Part shown: in pieces, positions 8,837 through 15,860 of the stretch
How positions within the stretch are numbered: the first letter of the stretch is position 1
How the letters are laid out: the number at the start of each line of letters is the position of its first letter
Source of the DNA: an uncultured Flavobacterium sp.
GTDB lineage: Bacteria; Bacteroidota; Bacteroidia; Flavobacteriales; Flavobacteriaceae
Assembly (NCBI RefSeq): GCF_946478785.1
Contig: NZ_CAMLDD010000004.1
Location: forward strand, 1-64,000
Reading direction: 5' to 3'
Length of the DNA stretch: 64,000 bases
Translations under genes and position numbers: made by a program
Notes under the pieces: generated by a model
What the model saw: the letters and a program-made list of their open reading frames with translations, nothing else
What the model was told of the DNA's origin: nothing
The model's database searches: none

Positions 8837-9430
8837 ATGATTGATAAAGTTTTAACGAATTTAATATATCTTTTCTACCCTCAGAATATATGCTCTTATA
8901 CTCAAAAAGAGGAGTATTTTGCTACAGAGGAGTATAATAGATTAAAGGAAATAATTGTTGATTTTGATTCTGAAAAAAGTAAAATTCTCAGAACGAGTAT
9001 AATAGATAGCTTTGGAAAAGATATAACATTAAAGAATTTTAAAGATTTATCTTTATTTGAGTGGGAAGATAGATGTTTTACCTTTAATTTAAATATAATA
9101 GAAGATGGCGAACTATATACAATATCATTATATGTAAGTGTCCTAATTCCTTATTATGTAATTAAGGTTCAAAAAGGCATGATTGAATTATGGTTTTCAA
9201 AATCACAAATCGAAGAATTAGAAAAAGAGAATAAAGAAACTAGAAAAGTAAATGGCTTAATTTTAGATATTGAAACTATAATTGAAAATAAATTTTTCTA
9301 TAAAAAATTCCCTGAAGAACTAGGTAATATTATAATTCCAAATGTTAGTTTTCAAGATTCAACATTTGGTCACTTTAACATGTTTAACGCATTTTTTAAT
9401 AACGTAATAATTAAAGACGATGAAAATTAA
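8837..9430 (+). CDS. Putative partner/immunity protein, family A copy 1
   Basis: A 197-residue protein with no signal peptide or membrane segment, acidic and Lys-rich. I recognise no described family. It is clearly paralogous to the protein at 14799-15395: shared blocks are YPxNIC near residue 15, RCxTFxLNxxExGExYxISL, LIPYYVI, and FTMFNAFFNN or FNMFNAFFNN at the end. It starts 7 bp after the intact array lipoprotein and overlaps the next small membrane protein by 11 bp. That spacing suggests the three are made together. By position it would be the cognate immunity protein if the lipoprotein is a toxin; nothing in the sequence proves this. Confidence 0.55.
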   Translation: MIDKVLTNLIYLFYPQNICSYTQKEEYFATEEYNRLKEIIVDFDSEKSKILRTSIIDSFGKDITLKNFKDLSLFEWEDRCFTFNLNIIEDGELYTISLYVSVLIPYYVIKVQKGMIELWFSKSQIEELEKENKETRKVNGLILDIETIIENKFFYKKFPEELGNIIIPNVSFQDSTFGHFNMFNAFFNNVIIKDDEN

Positions 9431-9620
9431 CTTATTTAGATTTCATGTAATTTGCCTGATCGCTTTTGTATATCTTTACTTTTGTCAGTATTATTTTAAT
9501 TTTTGTATAGGAGATACTTTTTATGTAGTAAGTTATTTTTATATTCCTTTACTTGTCATTATTGTAAGTACTGTTATCTATTTCATGCAATTTTTAATAT
9601 GGAAATTGAAAAGTAAATAA
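9420..9620 (+). CDS. Small two-helix membrane protein, family B copy 1
   Basis: A 66-residue protein with two hydrophobic helices (about residues 7-26 and 37-59) separated by a short loop with the motif IGDTFYVVSYF. A homologous 75-residue protein at 15379-15606 has LYDTYYHISYF at the same place, and a broken third copy lies at 15692-15860. It overlaps the family A gene by 11 bp in both intact copies, so A and B form a conserved pair. The DTYY segment recalls a stretch of heme-copper oxidase subunit I, but the protein is far too short for an oxidase. Function unknown. Confidence 0.55.
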   Translation: MKINLFRFHVICLIAFVYLYFCQYYFNFCIGDTFYVVSYFYIPLLVIIVSTVIYFMQFLIWKLKSK

Positions 9621-9655
9621 GAATTTTGATTATCTTATTTATACATAATTAACTA

Positions 9656-9684
9656 AACCTCTGCACTGAAAGTGTAGAGGTTTT
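9656..9684 (+). terminator. Rho-independent terminator after the first array unit
   Basis: AACCTCTGCACT and AGTGTAGAGGTT pair as a 12-bp stem with one G-U wobble and a very short loop, followed by TTTT. It ends the lipoprotein / family A / family B unit. Confidence 0.75.
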
Positions 9685-9824
9685 AATTTCTCATTTAAAT
9701 TATTTATCAGGAGTAAGTGAAGGAGCATCAATTAAACGAGGAAGTCTCAAAACTAAAACAAGTCCTTGAGAATTGAATATTTGAGACATGCGCTCCGACA
9801 GGAGTCTGAATAAAAAACAGAAAA

Positions 9825-9857
9825 AGAGGCTATTTCACGAGTTGTGAGACAGCCTCT
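9825..9857. terminator. Second hairpin, terminator-like
   Basis: AGAGGCTATTTCAC pairs with GTGAGACAGCCTCT (13 of 14 positions including one wobble) around a 5-nt loop. It has A-rich sequence on the left and only a weak T tract on the right, so it fits the minus strand better. Confidence 0.5.
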
Positions 9858-9901
9858 ACTTATTTTCTTCTAAATATTCCCCAACTAGTCCTCGTTTGTC
9901 C

Positions 9902-9989
9902 GTTTTTCTGGTGATTGTCTGCGACGAGTACTTAAAGTAGAAGATAAAATCGTAGCGTTTGTAACGTGGCTATTTAAAAGAAGGGGTAA
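9902..9989 (+). repeat. Dispersed ~88-bp direct repeat, copy 1
   Basis: Matches 14572-14661 with a few substitutions and a 2-bp length difference. The shared core includes CTGCGACGAGTAC and AGAAGATAAAATCGTAGCG. One frame reads DEYLLKLEDKIVAF in copy 2, but copy 1 has a stop in that frame, so it may be a decayed gene end rather than a live element. It lies directly before a fragment of an array C-terminal domain. Confidence 0.85.
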
Positions 9990-10286
9990 TCCCGACTAGT
10001 ACCGACAAAAAAGATGCACAACATTTAGCAATGGCAAATAAAATATGTAGATGCAATGGCGTCTGCATCACAGGAATATGATGCAAATAATACTGTTCCA
10101 TTTCAAGTTTACAAAGATTTGGCTTGGGGCGGATTGATGGACGCACCGATATTCAATGCTACCTATCCTTCTGGAAGTACAGGTAATATTAGAATTAAAA
10201 ATAGATATGCAGCAGAGTCTTCGGGACATGCTGTGGGGGAAGGTACTCCAAATGCACAAGTACCAGTCGGGAAAAAATGTAACTAA
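9990..10286 (+). pseudogene. Isolated C-terminal domain remnant of an array lipoprotein
   Basis: The frame ending at 10286 reads AWGGLMDAPIFNATYPSG and ends in GKKCN, the Cys-Asn tail shared by other array C-termini. It is open only from 10029, where a TAG interrupts it. Another frame just upstream reads DAQHLAMANK, which joins sensibly if one frameshift is allowed. No signal peptide, conserved module or linker is present. I read it as an orphan C-terminal cassette whose 5' part has been lost. The following gene starts 11 bp later. Confidence 0.6.
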
Positions 10287-10297
10287 ACTCTATAAAA

Positions 10298-10903
10298 ATG
10301 AAAAAACGTATTATTTATTCACTTTTGCTTTTACTCTCATTTTCTTCTTTTTCTCAAGAAAAAGATAAATTTAATGCTATAAACGATTATTTGGATAGTA
10401 TGATAGATCCAAATGAAGAAATTTTGATTGTAAAAGAAAAAATAAGTTCCAACGAAACTTTATTCATATTTCAAGGAACGATATCAATAGATCCTGACAC
10501 CAAGAAGCTAGATAGGTTTGATGGTGTGGATGAACCTCTATACACTGAAAAGCTGTGGAAAATAATGAAGAATAAATATGGAGATACCTTACCAAAAATT
10601 GGAAGATACTGGCTAAAGAATCAGTTTTGGGAGGCGGATGATTTTAGACACAAAAAAATTGAATTTGAAAATTATGAAATTTGTGATAAAAAATTACAGT
10701 CATATAGTTACCCATGGCCAGAAAAAAAGATATTTTCATTTTCAAAGCCTATCTATTATAAAGACAAGGAGTATATCACTTTTACTGTTACGAAATCAGC
10801 AACAAAATCAATTGGATTGCCAAGTAATTTTATAATTATTATGAAAAAAATAAAAAATAAATGGACAATATATGCTAAGGTGAGTAGTAGCATAATGGAT
10901 TGA
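10298..10903 (+). CDS. Exported putative partner/immunity protein, family C
   Basis: A 201-residue protein with a clear signal peptide (MKKRIIYSLLLLLSFSSFSQ) and a mature part rich in aromatic and charged residues. It has no Cys near the cleavage site and is probably periplasmic. No family recognised. It directly follows the orphan C-terminal domain (11 bp), the same position family A has relative to the intact lipoprotein, hence the guess that it is the matching partner. It is the only copy in the window. Confidence 0.5.
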   Translation: MKKRIIYSLLLLLSFSSFSQEKDKFNAINDYLDSMIDPNEEILIVKEKISSNETLFIFQGTISIDPDTKKLDRFDGVDEPLYTEKLWKIMKNKYGDTLPKIGRYWLKNQFWEADDFRHKKIEFENYEICDKKLQSYSYPWPEKKIFSFSKPIYYKDKEYITFTVTKSATKSIGLPSNFIIIMKKIKNKWTIYAKVSSSIMD

Positions 10904-11238
10904 AATGTATAACAAAAACTTCTTGCAAACGAGTAGAACAAAGTGGTTATTTTCAGTATTTGAGATTATATTTTTAGTTAAAAAAGTGATCCGTCTTTGA
11001 GTAACAAATATTATTAACTTAAAAAAAACTTTAATAAATACGAATCAAGGGTTGAAAATGAGTTTTATAAATCAAGGAGATAGCTTTGCCAAAGTTTTGA
11101 ATTTGTTAAGTTATGTGAATTCTTCACAGACATTAATCCTGCTGATTTAGGAGAAGATATATATACATTCAAATGCCTGCAGGAACTGCTAAAAATTTAA
11201 AACATAGGAAAAGCACCTGCCAAAAGTGGCACTTGTAA
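10904..11238 (+). pseudogene. Non-coding stretch with a decayed array C-terminal tail
   Basis: No intact gene lies here. Near 11118-11238 the pieces INPADLGEDIYTF, MPAGTAKNLK and GKAPAKSGTCN appear in different frames. These match in order the intact tail at 13586-13747 (NPSDLTEDMRTLSLPAG, SGKAPAKSGTCN). Small indels have broken this copy. The sequence from the Cys-Asn codons to the next start (11226-11264) is nearly the same as at 13731-13769. Confidence 0.6.
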
Positions 11239-11264
11239 TTAATCATAAATTAAAAAATAAAACT

Positions 11265-11768
11265 ATGAAACACCTATTTTTTACATTAGTTGCAATAACA
11301 CTATTATCCTTCAAAGGAATGAGTCAAAACGAAAGTATTCAGGGGGCTATTTATATTAAACTAATTGATGTTCATAATATATTTGGAGGATTGCCTGATA
11401 AAATCATAAAGCAACTAAATGATAGCATAATAACTAATCCTAAGAATGATAAAAAGGATTCAAATTTAGACAGAGAAGTATCTGATTATTTCAAATTTTT
11501 AGTAGAAAATAATTTTTTGCAAAAACCACATTTTAAATTAAAATTACAAACAGGTAAAATAATAAATGTATTTGTTGAAGAAGCTGAATATTCAAAATTA
11601 GAAAAGGAATTAAAAGGATTTGATAAGGAAAAAGAACGAATCAACCTTAATTTTGAGGGAATCAAAAAGTCAGATGGTTTTTTTAAAGAGTTAGACCAAG
11701 CCATATATTATGCCAATAAAATCATCTCTGTCGAAAAAATACCAGGCGAAACGGATTGGGATAAATAA
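11265..11768 (+). CDS. Exported putative partner/immunity protein, family D copy 1
   Basis: A 167-residue protein with a signal peptide (MKHLFFTLVAITLLSFKGMSQ), so probably periplasmic. I use the ATG at 11265; a GTG 39 nt upstream is in frame but falls inside the preceding tail remnant. The second half (VFVEEAEYSKLEKELKGFD onward) is Glu/Lys-rich and probably helical. It is almost identical to the copy at 13770-14276, whereas the first half differs clearly. No family recognised. It is followed by the hairpin at 11791-11838. Confidence 0.6.
   Translation: MKHLFFTLVAITLLSFKGMSQNESIQGAIYIKLIDVHNIFGGLPDKIIKQLNDSIITNPKNDKKDSNLDREVSDYFKFLVENNFLQKPHFKLKLQTGKIINVFVEEAEYSKLEKELKGFDKEKERINLNFEGIKKSDGFFKELDQAIYYANKIISVEKIPGETDWDK
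11553..11768 (+). repeat. ~216-bp near-identical segment of family D, copy 1
   Basis: Aligns without gaps to 14061-14276 with about four substitutions by eye, while sequence just upstream in the same genes has diverged far more. Confidence 0.85.
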
Positions 11769-11790
11769 GAAATAGTTAAATTATTAGTAT

Positions 11791-11843
11791 TCGACTTTGA
11801 TTGTTTTTCTCTGACAATAGGAGAACTTTCAAAGTCGATTTTT
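11791..11843 (+). terminator. Array hairpin, copy 1 (terminator)
   Basis: TCGACTTTGA (11791-11800) and TCAAAGTCGA (11829-11838) are a perfect 10-bp inverted repeat followed by TTTTT. The same arms recur at 14299-14352, in both cases between a family D gene and the start of an array lipoprotein. Confidence 0.75.
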
Positions 11844-11857
11844 AATCAGCAAACATT

Positions 11858-12755
11858 ATGAAAACCAATTTTATTATGTTTTTTTGAGTGAAGACAAGAA
11901 CAATGTACAGGGAGTTCTGTCTTTGTCAAAAGATGCTGATGGAAAAACAACCTTCGACATAACCGACCGTTACTTCTCGATGAGAGAAAACAGCCCGCTT
12001 CCTTTTTGGGATAGTGGCACTTGGTTGGGTTATATTATGGCATTGGACAAAGATATTTTAGGGAAAGAAAACGGAAATCCGGGTGTAGCTATGAGAATTG
12101 CAAAAAACAACCCTAAAAATGTCCTGACAATGAGAACGGAATGTTCTACACAAGTAGAGGAGATTGTTTTTTACACATATAATTACGTTTTAAGTTCTTC
12201 GGGAGAGGTTTCAAATTTTTCGTATAGCGAAACCCGCTCTGAATATATCTATAAAACTGTTTGTTATGACGTTCCAGATCCTGTAATTCCAGATCCTGGT
12301 AATGGTAGTGGGGGATCTAGTGGTGGTTCTACTGGTACTCCAGATAATACTATCCTTATAAACAAAAACAAATTATGCGGAACATATAATTTTAAGGCTG
12401 TGGGTAATGGATATGTAGTAAACATAGCTGGTTTAGGGTTTATAGCTAATAGCCCAAGTGGTGATAGAGTTATCACAGAATTAGGAGTAGTTTGCGTTAC
12501 CATTCCAAAATATAATTTCCCAATTTCCCAATCTTCAGCTAAGTTTAATGCAGCCTGGACTAGTACAATGAATGAAGTAATGACTTATTTAAATAATACT
12601 ACAGGAATTGTTAATCCAACTCCAACAGTTCTTAAGAACCTCATAAAAGAATAACTAAAAATTTAAATTATGTTTCAGGTTTTGGTTCAGGAGTATCGAT
12701 TAATACAGGAGGTTGTAATGGTGTTCCATATTCAAATGCTGTTTATTGTAAATAA
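11858..12755 (+). pseudogene. 5'-deleted array lipoprotein with a different C-terminal domain (orphan cassette)
   Basis: The first 21 nt (ATG at 11858) match the start of the intact lipoprotein, then the sequence jumps to the middle of the conserved module, deleting about 250 bp. The junction puts the ATG out of frame with what follows. The module frame is open from about 11884 to 12654 (DITDRYFSMRENSPLP onward), followed by a linker PVIPDPGNGSGG and a C-terminal domain starting CGTYNF. Without the signal peptide it cannot be exported. After the stop at 12654 another frame continues (GFGSGVSINTGG, ending AVYCK at 12755), suggesting a second frameshift near the 3' end. It reads as a stored alternative C-terminus that could be restored by recombination with the intact copy. 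Confidence 0.7.
11881..12269 (+). repeat. 389-bp direct repeat, copy 2 (conserved lipoprotein module)
   Basis: Counterpart of 7930-8318, offset 3951 bp, with two synonymous differences and no indel by eye. Confidence 0.95.
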
Positions 12756-12770
12756 TATATAATATATAAT

Positions 12771-13478
12771 ATGTTTGAAAAAAATCTAAAAATCGATTTC
12801 GACAATCTTTTGCCAAACTATTCCGAAATTTCCCATTGTATAAAAAAGTATTATCCTGTAGGATTAACAAGGGAGAATAAAGATTATTTTGATTATTCTG
12901 GTATTAAAGAATTAAATGCAATTATTCAAAAAAATATTCTAGAAGATGATTATTATAAAAAAGAATGGGAGGAAGGATTTATAAATGAACTAAAATTAAA
13001 ATTAAATTTTCAGGATATTCGTGGTACAACAGCAGGTTTAGTTCCTAATTTTTCAGGCGCTATTACCTTAGAAAAAACCTTAGAAAGCAGAACAGAATTA
13101 CATTTTTATAAAAGCTTAATAGGGAATTATTTTACTATCGAAATTTTAGAAAATATCCATTCTAAGGAAATCTCTCATCCAGTTTTTGGTAAACGAAAAA
13201 TTTGGGCTATCGAAAGTATAATTACTTCTCCTGTTGGAGAATATGAAGAAGTTTTTCTTAAAGTATATGAATCAATTATTGAAAAGTATAAGGGAGTAAA
13301 ATTTCTCCCTTATGTTTTTGATTTATATAAAATAAATGATTTAGACGTTCCTTATAAGTCAAATAATGAAGAAGTAACTGTTGCTGGAACATTTTTTCAA
13401 AAATATTCTTCTTATGATGAATCAATCATTATAGTAGGAGATATTTATTATGAAATTGATCGATTGAAAAATAACTGA
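12771..13478 (+). CDS. Putative partner/immunity protein, family E
   Basis: A 235-residue protein with no signal peptide or membrane helix, acidic, with many aromatic residues (KKYYPVGLTRENKDYFDYSG; FLPYVFDLYKIND). No described family recognised. It starts 15 bp after the AVYCK tail of the orphan cassette, again the position of a cognate partner. The short AT-only spacer repeats AATATAT. There is a single copy in the window. Confidence 0.5.
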   Translation: MFEKNLKIDFDNLLPNYSEISHCIKKYYPVGLTRENKDYFDYSGIKELNAIIQKNILEDDYYKKEWEEGFINELKLKLNFQDIRGTTAGLVPNFSGAITLEKTLESRTELHFYKSLIGNYFTIEILENIHSKEISHPVFGKRKIWAIESIITSPVGEYEEVFLKVYESIIEKYKGVKFLPYVFDLYKINDLDVPYKSNNEEVTVAGTFFQKYSSYDESIIIVGDIYYEIDRLKNN

Positions 13479-13585
13479 AATAATTCTTAAAAGTTTTTTA
13501 TATGATAATCCTCCAGCTAGTAACAAATAAAGTCAAGGATAACCGTTTAGTAGAAGTTCACATTATAAATAGAAGTTGAATTATA

Positions 13586-13747
13586 ATGTATTTCTTTACC
13601 AAAAATATTGGTAATTGTGGTGTTTTATTCAAAGGACGTAATCCTAGTGATCTTACAGAAGATATGCGAACATTATCATTGCCTGCAGGAGCCAGTAGAA
13701 ATTTAACTTCAGGAAAAGCACCCGCAAAAAGTGGTACTTGTAATTAA
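13586..13747 (+). pseudogene. Orphan C-terminal tail ending in Cys-Asn
   Basis: A 53-codon open frame beginning MYFFTKNIGNCG and containing DLTEDMRTLSLPAG and SGKAPAKSGTCN. It has no upstream module or linker, so it is probably the 3' end of a deleted array lipoprotein. Broken relatives lie at 11118-11238 and about 16080-16143. The gap 13479-13585 shows no other recognisable content. Confidence 0.6.
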
Positions 13748-13769
13748 TCATAAATTAAAAAATAAAGCT

Positions 13770-14276
13770 ATGAAAAATCTATTTTTCACGTTGGTTACAA
13801 TAACACTATTATCCTTTAATGCAATGGGGCAAAACGAAAATATATCAGGTTCTATTTATATAAAATTAATAGATGTCCACAATATATTTAATATGCAGCC
13901 AGACAAAATACTAAATCAATTTAGAGATAGTTTATCTAATCCTAATCATAAATATGATAAAAATCACCCAAATTTAGATAGACAAGCATCTGAATATTTT
14001 AAGTTTCTGGATAATAATAATTTTTTTCGAAAACCACATTTTAAATTAAAACTGGATTCAGGTAAAATAATAAATGTATTTGTTGAAGAAGCTGAATATT
14101 CAAAACTAGAAAAGGAATTAAAAGGATTTGATAAGGAAAAAGAACGAATCAACCTTAATTTTGAGGGAATCAAAAAGTCAGATGGTTTTTTTAAAGAGTT
14201 AGACCAAGCCATATATTATGCCAATAAAATCATCTCTGTCGAAAAAATACCAAGCGAAACGAATTGGGATAAATAA
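13770..14276 (+). CDS. Exported putative partner/immunity protein, family D copy 2
   Basis: A 168-residue protein with signal peptide MKNLFFTLVTITLLSFNAMGQ. The N-terminal half of the mature protein differs from copy 1 (QPDKILNQFRDSL here against LPDKIIKQLNDSI), while the C-terminal 70 residues are nearly identical. The start was chosen at the ATG after the tail remnant, not at the in-frame GTG 39 nt upstream. Like copy 1 it is followed within about 25 bp by the array hairpin and then by a (broken) lipoprotein start. Function unknown; periplasmic location inferred. Confidence 0.6.
   Translation: MKNLFFTLVTITLLSFNAMGQNENISGSIYIKLIDVHNIFNMQPDKILNQFRDSLSNPNHKYDKNHPNLDRQASEYFKFLDNNNFFRKPHFKLKLDSGKIINVFVEEAEYSKLEKELKGFDKEKERINLNFEGIKKSDGFFKELDQAIYYANKIISVEKIPSETNWDK
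14061..14276 (+). repeat. ~216-bp near-identical segment of family D, copy 2
   Basis: Counterpart of 11553-11768 (offset 2508 bp). Confidence 0.85.
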
Positions 14277-14298
14277 GAAAATGTTAAATTAGTAGTAT

Positions 14299-14357
14299 TC
14301 GACTTTGATTGTTTTCTCTGGTGAGTTAACTGGAGGAAACTTTCAAAGTCGATTTTT
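14299..14357 (+). terminator. Array hairpin, copy 2 (terminator)
   Basis: TCGACTTTGA (14299-14308) pairs perfectly with TCAAAGTCGA (14343-14352), followed by TTTTT. The loop differs from copy 1 but the arms are identical. Confidence 0.75.
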
Positions 14358-14369
14358 AACCAAAAAACC

Positions 14370-14535
14370 ATGAAAAACATTTTATTATTATGCAGTAGTA
14401 TTTTTTACTATTTGTATCTTATGTCAAAGATAATCTAGACATCAAAGACGAAACCAGTTATAATCCTGAAGCTGTATGGGATACAGTAGAGACATTGCTG
14501 TTTTGAATAAAGTAATTAATTCAAGTTGCTAGTTT
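14370..14535 (+). pseudogene. Broken N-terminus of a third array lipoprotein
   Basis: ATG at 14370 is followed by remnants of the lipoprotein start. ETSYNPEAVWD and then, one frame over, DIAVLNKVIN correspond to ETSYSPEDVWE and DVAVLSKVIK of the intact protein. At least two frameshifts are needed to join the pieces, and the match ends shortly before the ~88-bp repeat copy 2. It is clearly not translatable as a lipoprotein. Confidence 0.7.
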
Positions 14536-14571
14536 TAAGATTTGCTTAATTGTAAACCGAATAAAAACAAT

Positions 14572-14661
14572 GTTTCTCTGGTGCTGTCTGCGACGAGTAC
14601 CTACTTAAATTAGAAGATAAAATCGTAGCGTTTGCAACGCGGCTATTTAAAAGAAGGGTAA
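14572..14661 (+). repeat. Dispersed ~88-bp direct repeat, copy 2
   Basis: Counterpart of 9902-9989, in the same orientation and 4.67 kb away. The following ~135 bp to the next gene hold no intact ORF; a short open frame reading IARGNNIVFCNVNVEQA may be another gene fragment. Confidence 0.85.
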
Positions 14662-14798
14662 CTTTATTGCAAGAGGAAATAATATTGTCTTTTGTAATGT
14701 AAATGTTGAACAAGCTCTCCTCAAGAATCCTCTTTGCCTGCAACAAATTATAAGACAAACCCAAATCAAACAGGAATTTGGGATTAAAAATTTAAAAT

Positions 14799-15395
14799 AT
14801 GATAAATGACGTTTTATTGAAACTTGTGTCTCTTTATTATCCTAAGAACATATGCCCTTGGAATGAAAAGGAAGAATATATGAAGGCTTTAGAATATAAA
14901 AGATTACAATCCACAATTGATTATTTCGATTCAGATGAAAATCTGAACATACGAAAAAATATAAAGAAAGAATTTGAGAATGATAAAATTTTAAAAGATT
15001 TTGAAGATTATTCAAGATTAGATTCTAATCAAGACAGGTGCTATACATTTTTTTTAAATGTTGCAGAAGGAGGTGAAATGTATTCAATTTCTTTGCACTT
15101 TAGTATCCTAATTCCTTATTATGTGATTAGAAAAGGATGGCATACTCCGTCTCCGTTTTTTCCTAAATCACTAATTGAAAAATTAGAGATAGAAAAAGTA
15201 GACACAAGAAAAATGGATGAATTAATTCATGATATAGAAAGGATTGTAGAAGAAAAACTTTTGTACAAAAAATTTCCATCAGAATTAATGAATAATGTAA
15301 TTGTTAATACAAGTTTTGGGGATATCTATTTGGGAGATTTTACAATGTTTAATGCATTTTTTAATAATAGCAACATAAATGAAAATTTTAACTAG
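14799..15395 (+). CDS. Putative partner/immunity protein, family A copy 2
   Basis: A 198-residue homologue of the protein at 8837-9430, with the same blocks (YPKNIC, RCYTFFLN, LIPYYVI, FTMFNAFFNN) but clear divergence elsewhere, so this duplication is older than that of the lipoprotein module. No signal peptide. It overlaps the following small membrane protein by 17 bp, repeating the A-B pairing of the first unit. There is no intact lipoprotein upstream, only the broken start at 14370, so this pair is an orphan. Confidence 0.55.
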   Translation: MINDVLLKLVSLYYPKNICPWNEKEEYMKALEYKRLQSTIDYFDSDENLNIRKNIKKEFENDKILKDFEDYSRLDSNQDRCYTFFLNVAEGGEMYSISLHFSILIPYYVIRKGWHTPSPFFPKSLIEKLEIEKVDTRKMDELIHDIERIVEEKLLYKKFPSELMNNVIVNTSFGDIYLGDFTMFNAFFNNSNINENFN

Positions 15396-15606
15396 AAACT
15401 ATTTGATTTTTGTGACAATCTGCATTTTGCTCTTTGCCTTTTTGTTCTTTAATGAATATTATTATACAATTAACTTGTATGATACTTACTATCACATAAG
15501 TTATTTCTTTTTTGTTTTACCTATATATATTATTGGTACGATCTTTTTATTTAGTGAAGATTTTAATAGAAAAATTAAAAAAAAGAGTAGCGGAATCTTC
15601 AGATAG
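15379..15606 (+). CDS. Small two-helix membrane protein, family B copy 2
   Basis: A 75-residue protein with two hydrophobic helices and the central motif NLYDTYYHISYFFF. It is homologous to the protein at 9420-9620, with a slightly longer basic C-terminus (RKIKKKSSGIFR). Translationally coupled to the family A gene by a 17-bp overlap. Function unknown. Confidence 0.55.
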   Translation: MKILTRNYLIFVTICILLFAFLFFNEYYYTINLYDTYYHISYFFFVLPIYIIGTIFLFSEDFNRKIKKKSSGIFR

Positions 15607-15691
15607 ATATTATTCAAAGTGTTTGTTGCTTTTTTAGCACCGAATTTAAATCTGAAACTAAAAACACTAACTAAAACTATTTAATTTTGTA

Positions 15692-15860
15692 ATGTTATGT
15701 GTTTTGTTGTTTGTCTATTTGTATCTTTTCGTTTATTTTTTCATAACTAGCTTTTACGATACTTATTATTTGGTGAGTTATTACTATTTTGTATTGTTTT
15801 TTTGATTTTGGGAAGTATTGTTTATTTGGTAAAACACAGAAGGATGAAAAAATAAGTTTA
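15692..15860 (+). pseudogene. Broken third copy of the family B membrane protein
   Basis: Reading in two frames gives FVYLYLFVYFF then SFYDTYYLVSYYYFVLF, followed in another frame by GSIVYLVKHRRMKK. The order and spacing match family B, but stops and frameshifts break it. No family A copy precedes it. Confidence 0.6.

Noticed and set aside
9420..9620. Similarity of the DTYY motif to cytochrome oxidase subunit I
   Set aside because: The proteins are 66-75 residues with two helices and lack the heme and copper ligands. The resemblance is a short motif only.
9902..9989. 88-bp repeat as an insertion sequence end or attachment site
   Set aside because: No inverted ends, target duplication or transposase/integrase nearby; kept only as a dispersed repeat.
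14546..14764. Minus-strand 72-codon frame across the 88-bp repeat
   Set aside because: It runs through the dispersed repeat and pseudogene debris, with no homologous frame kept in the other repeat copy.
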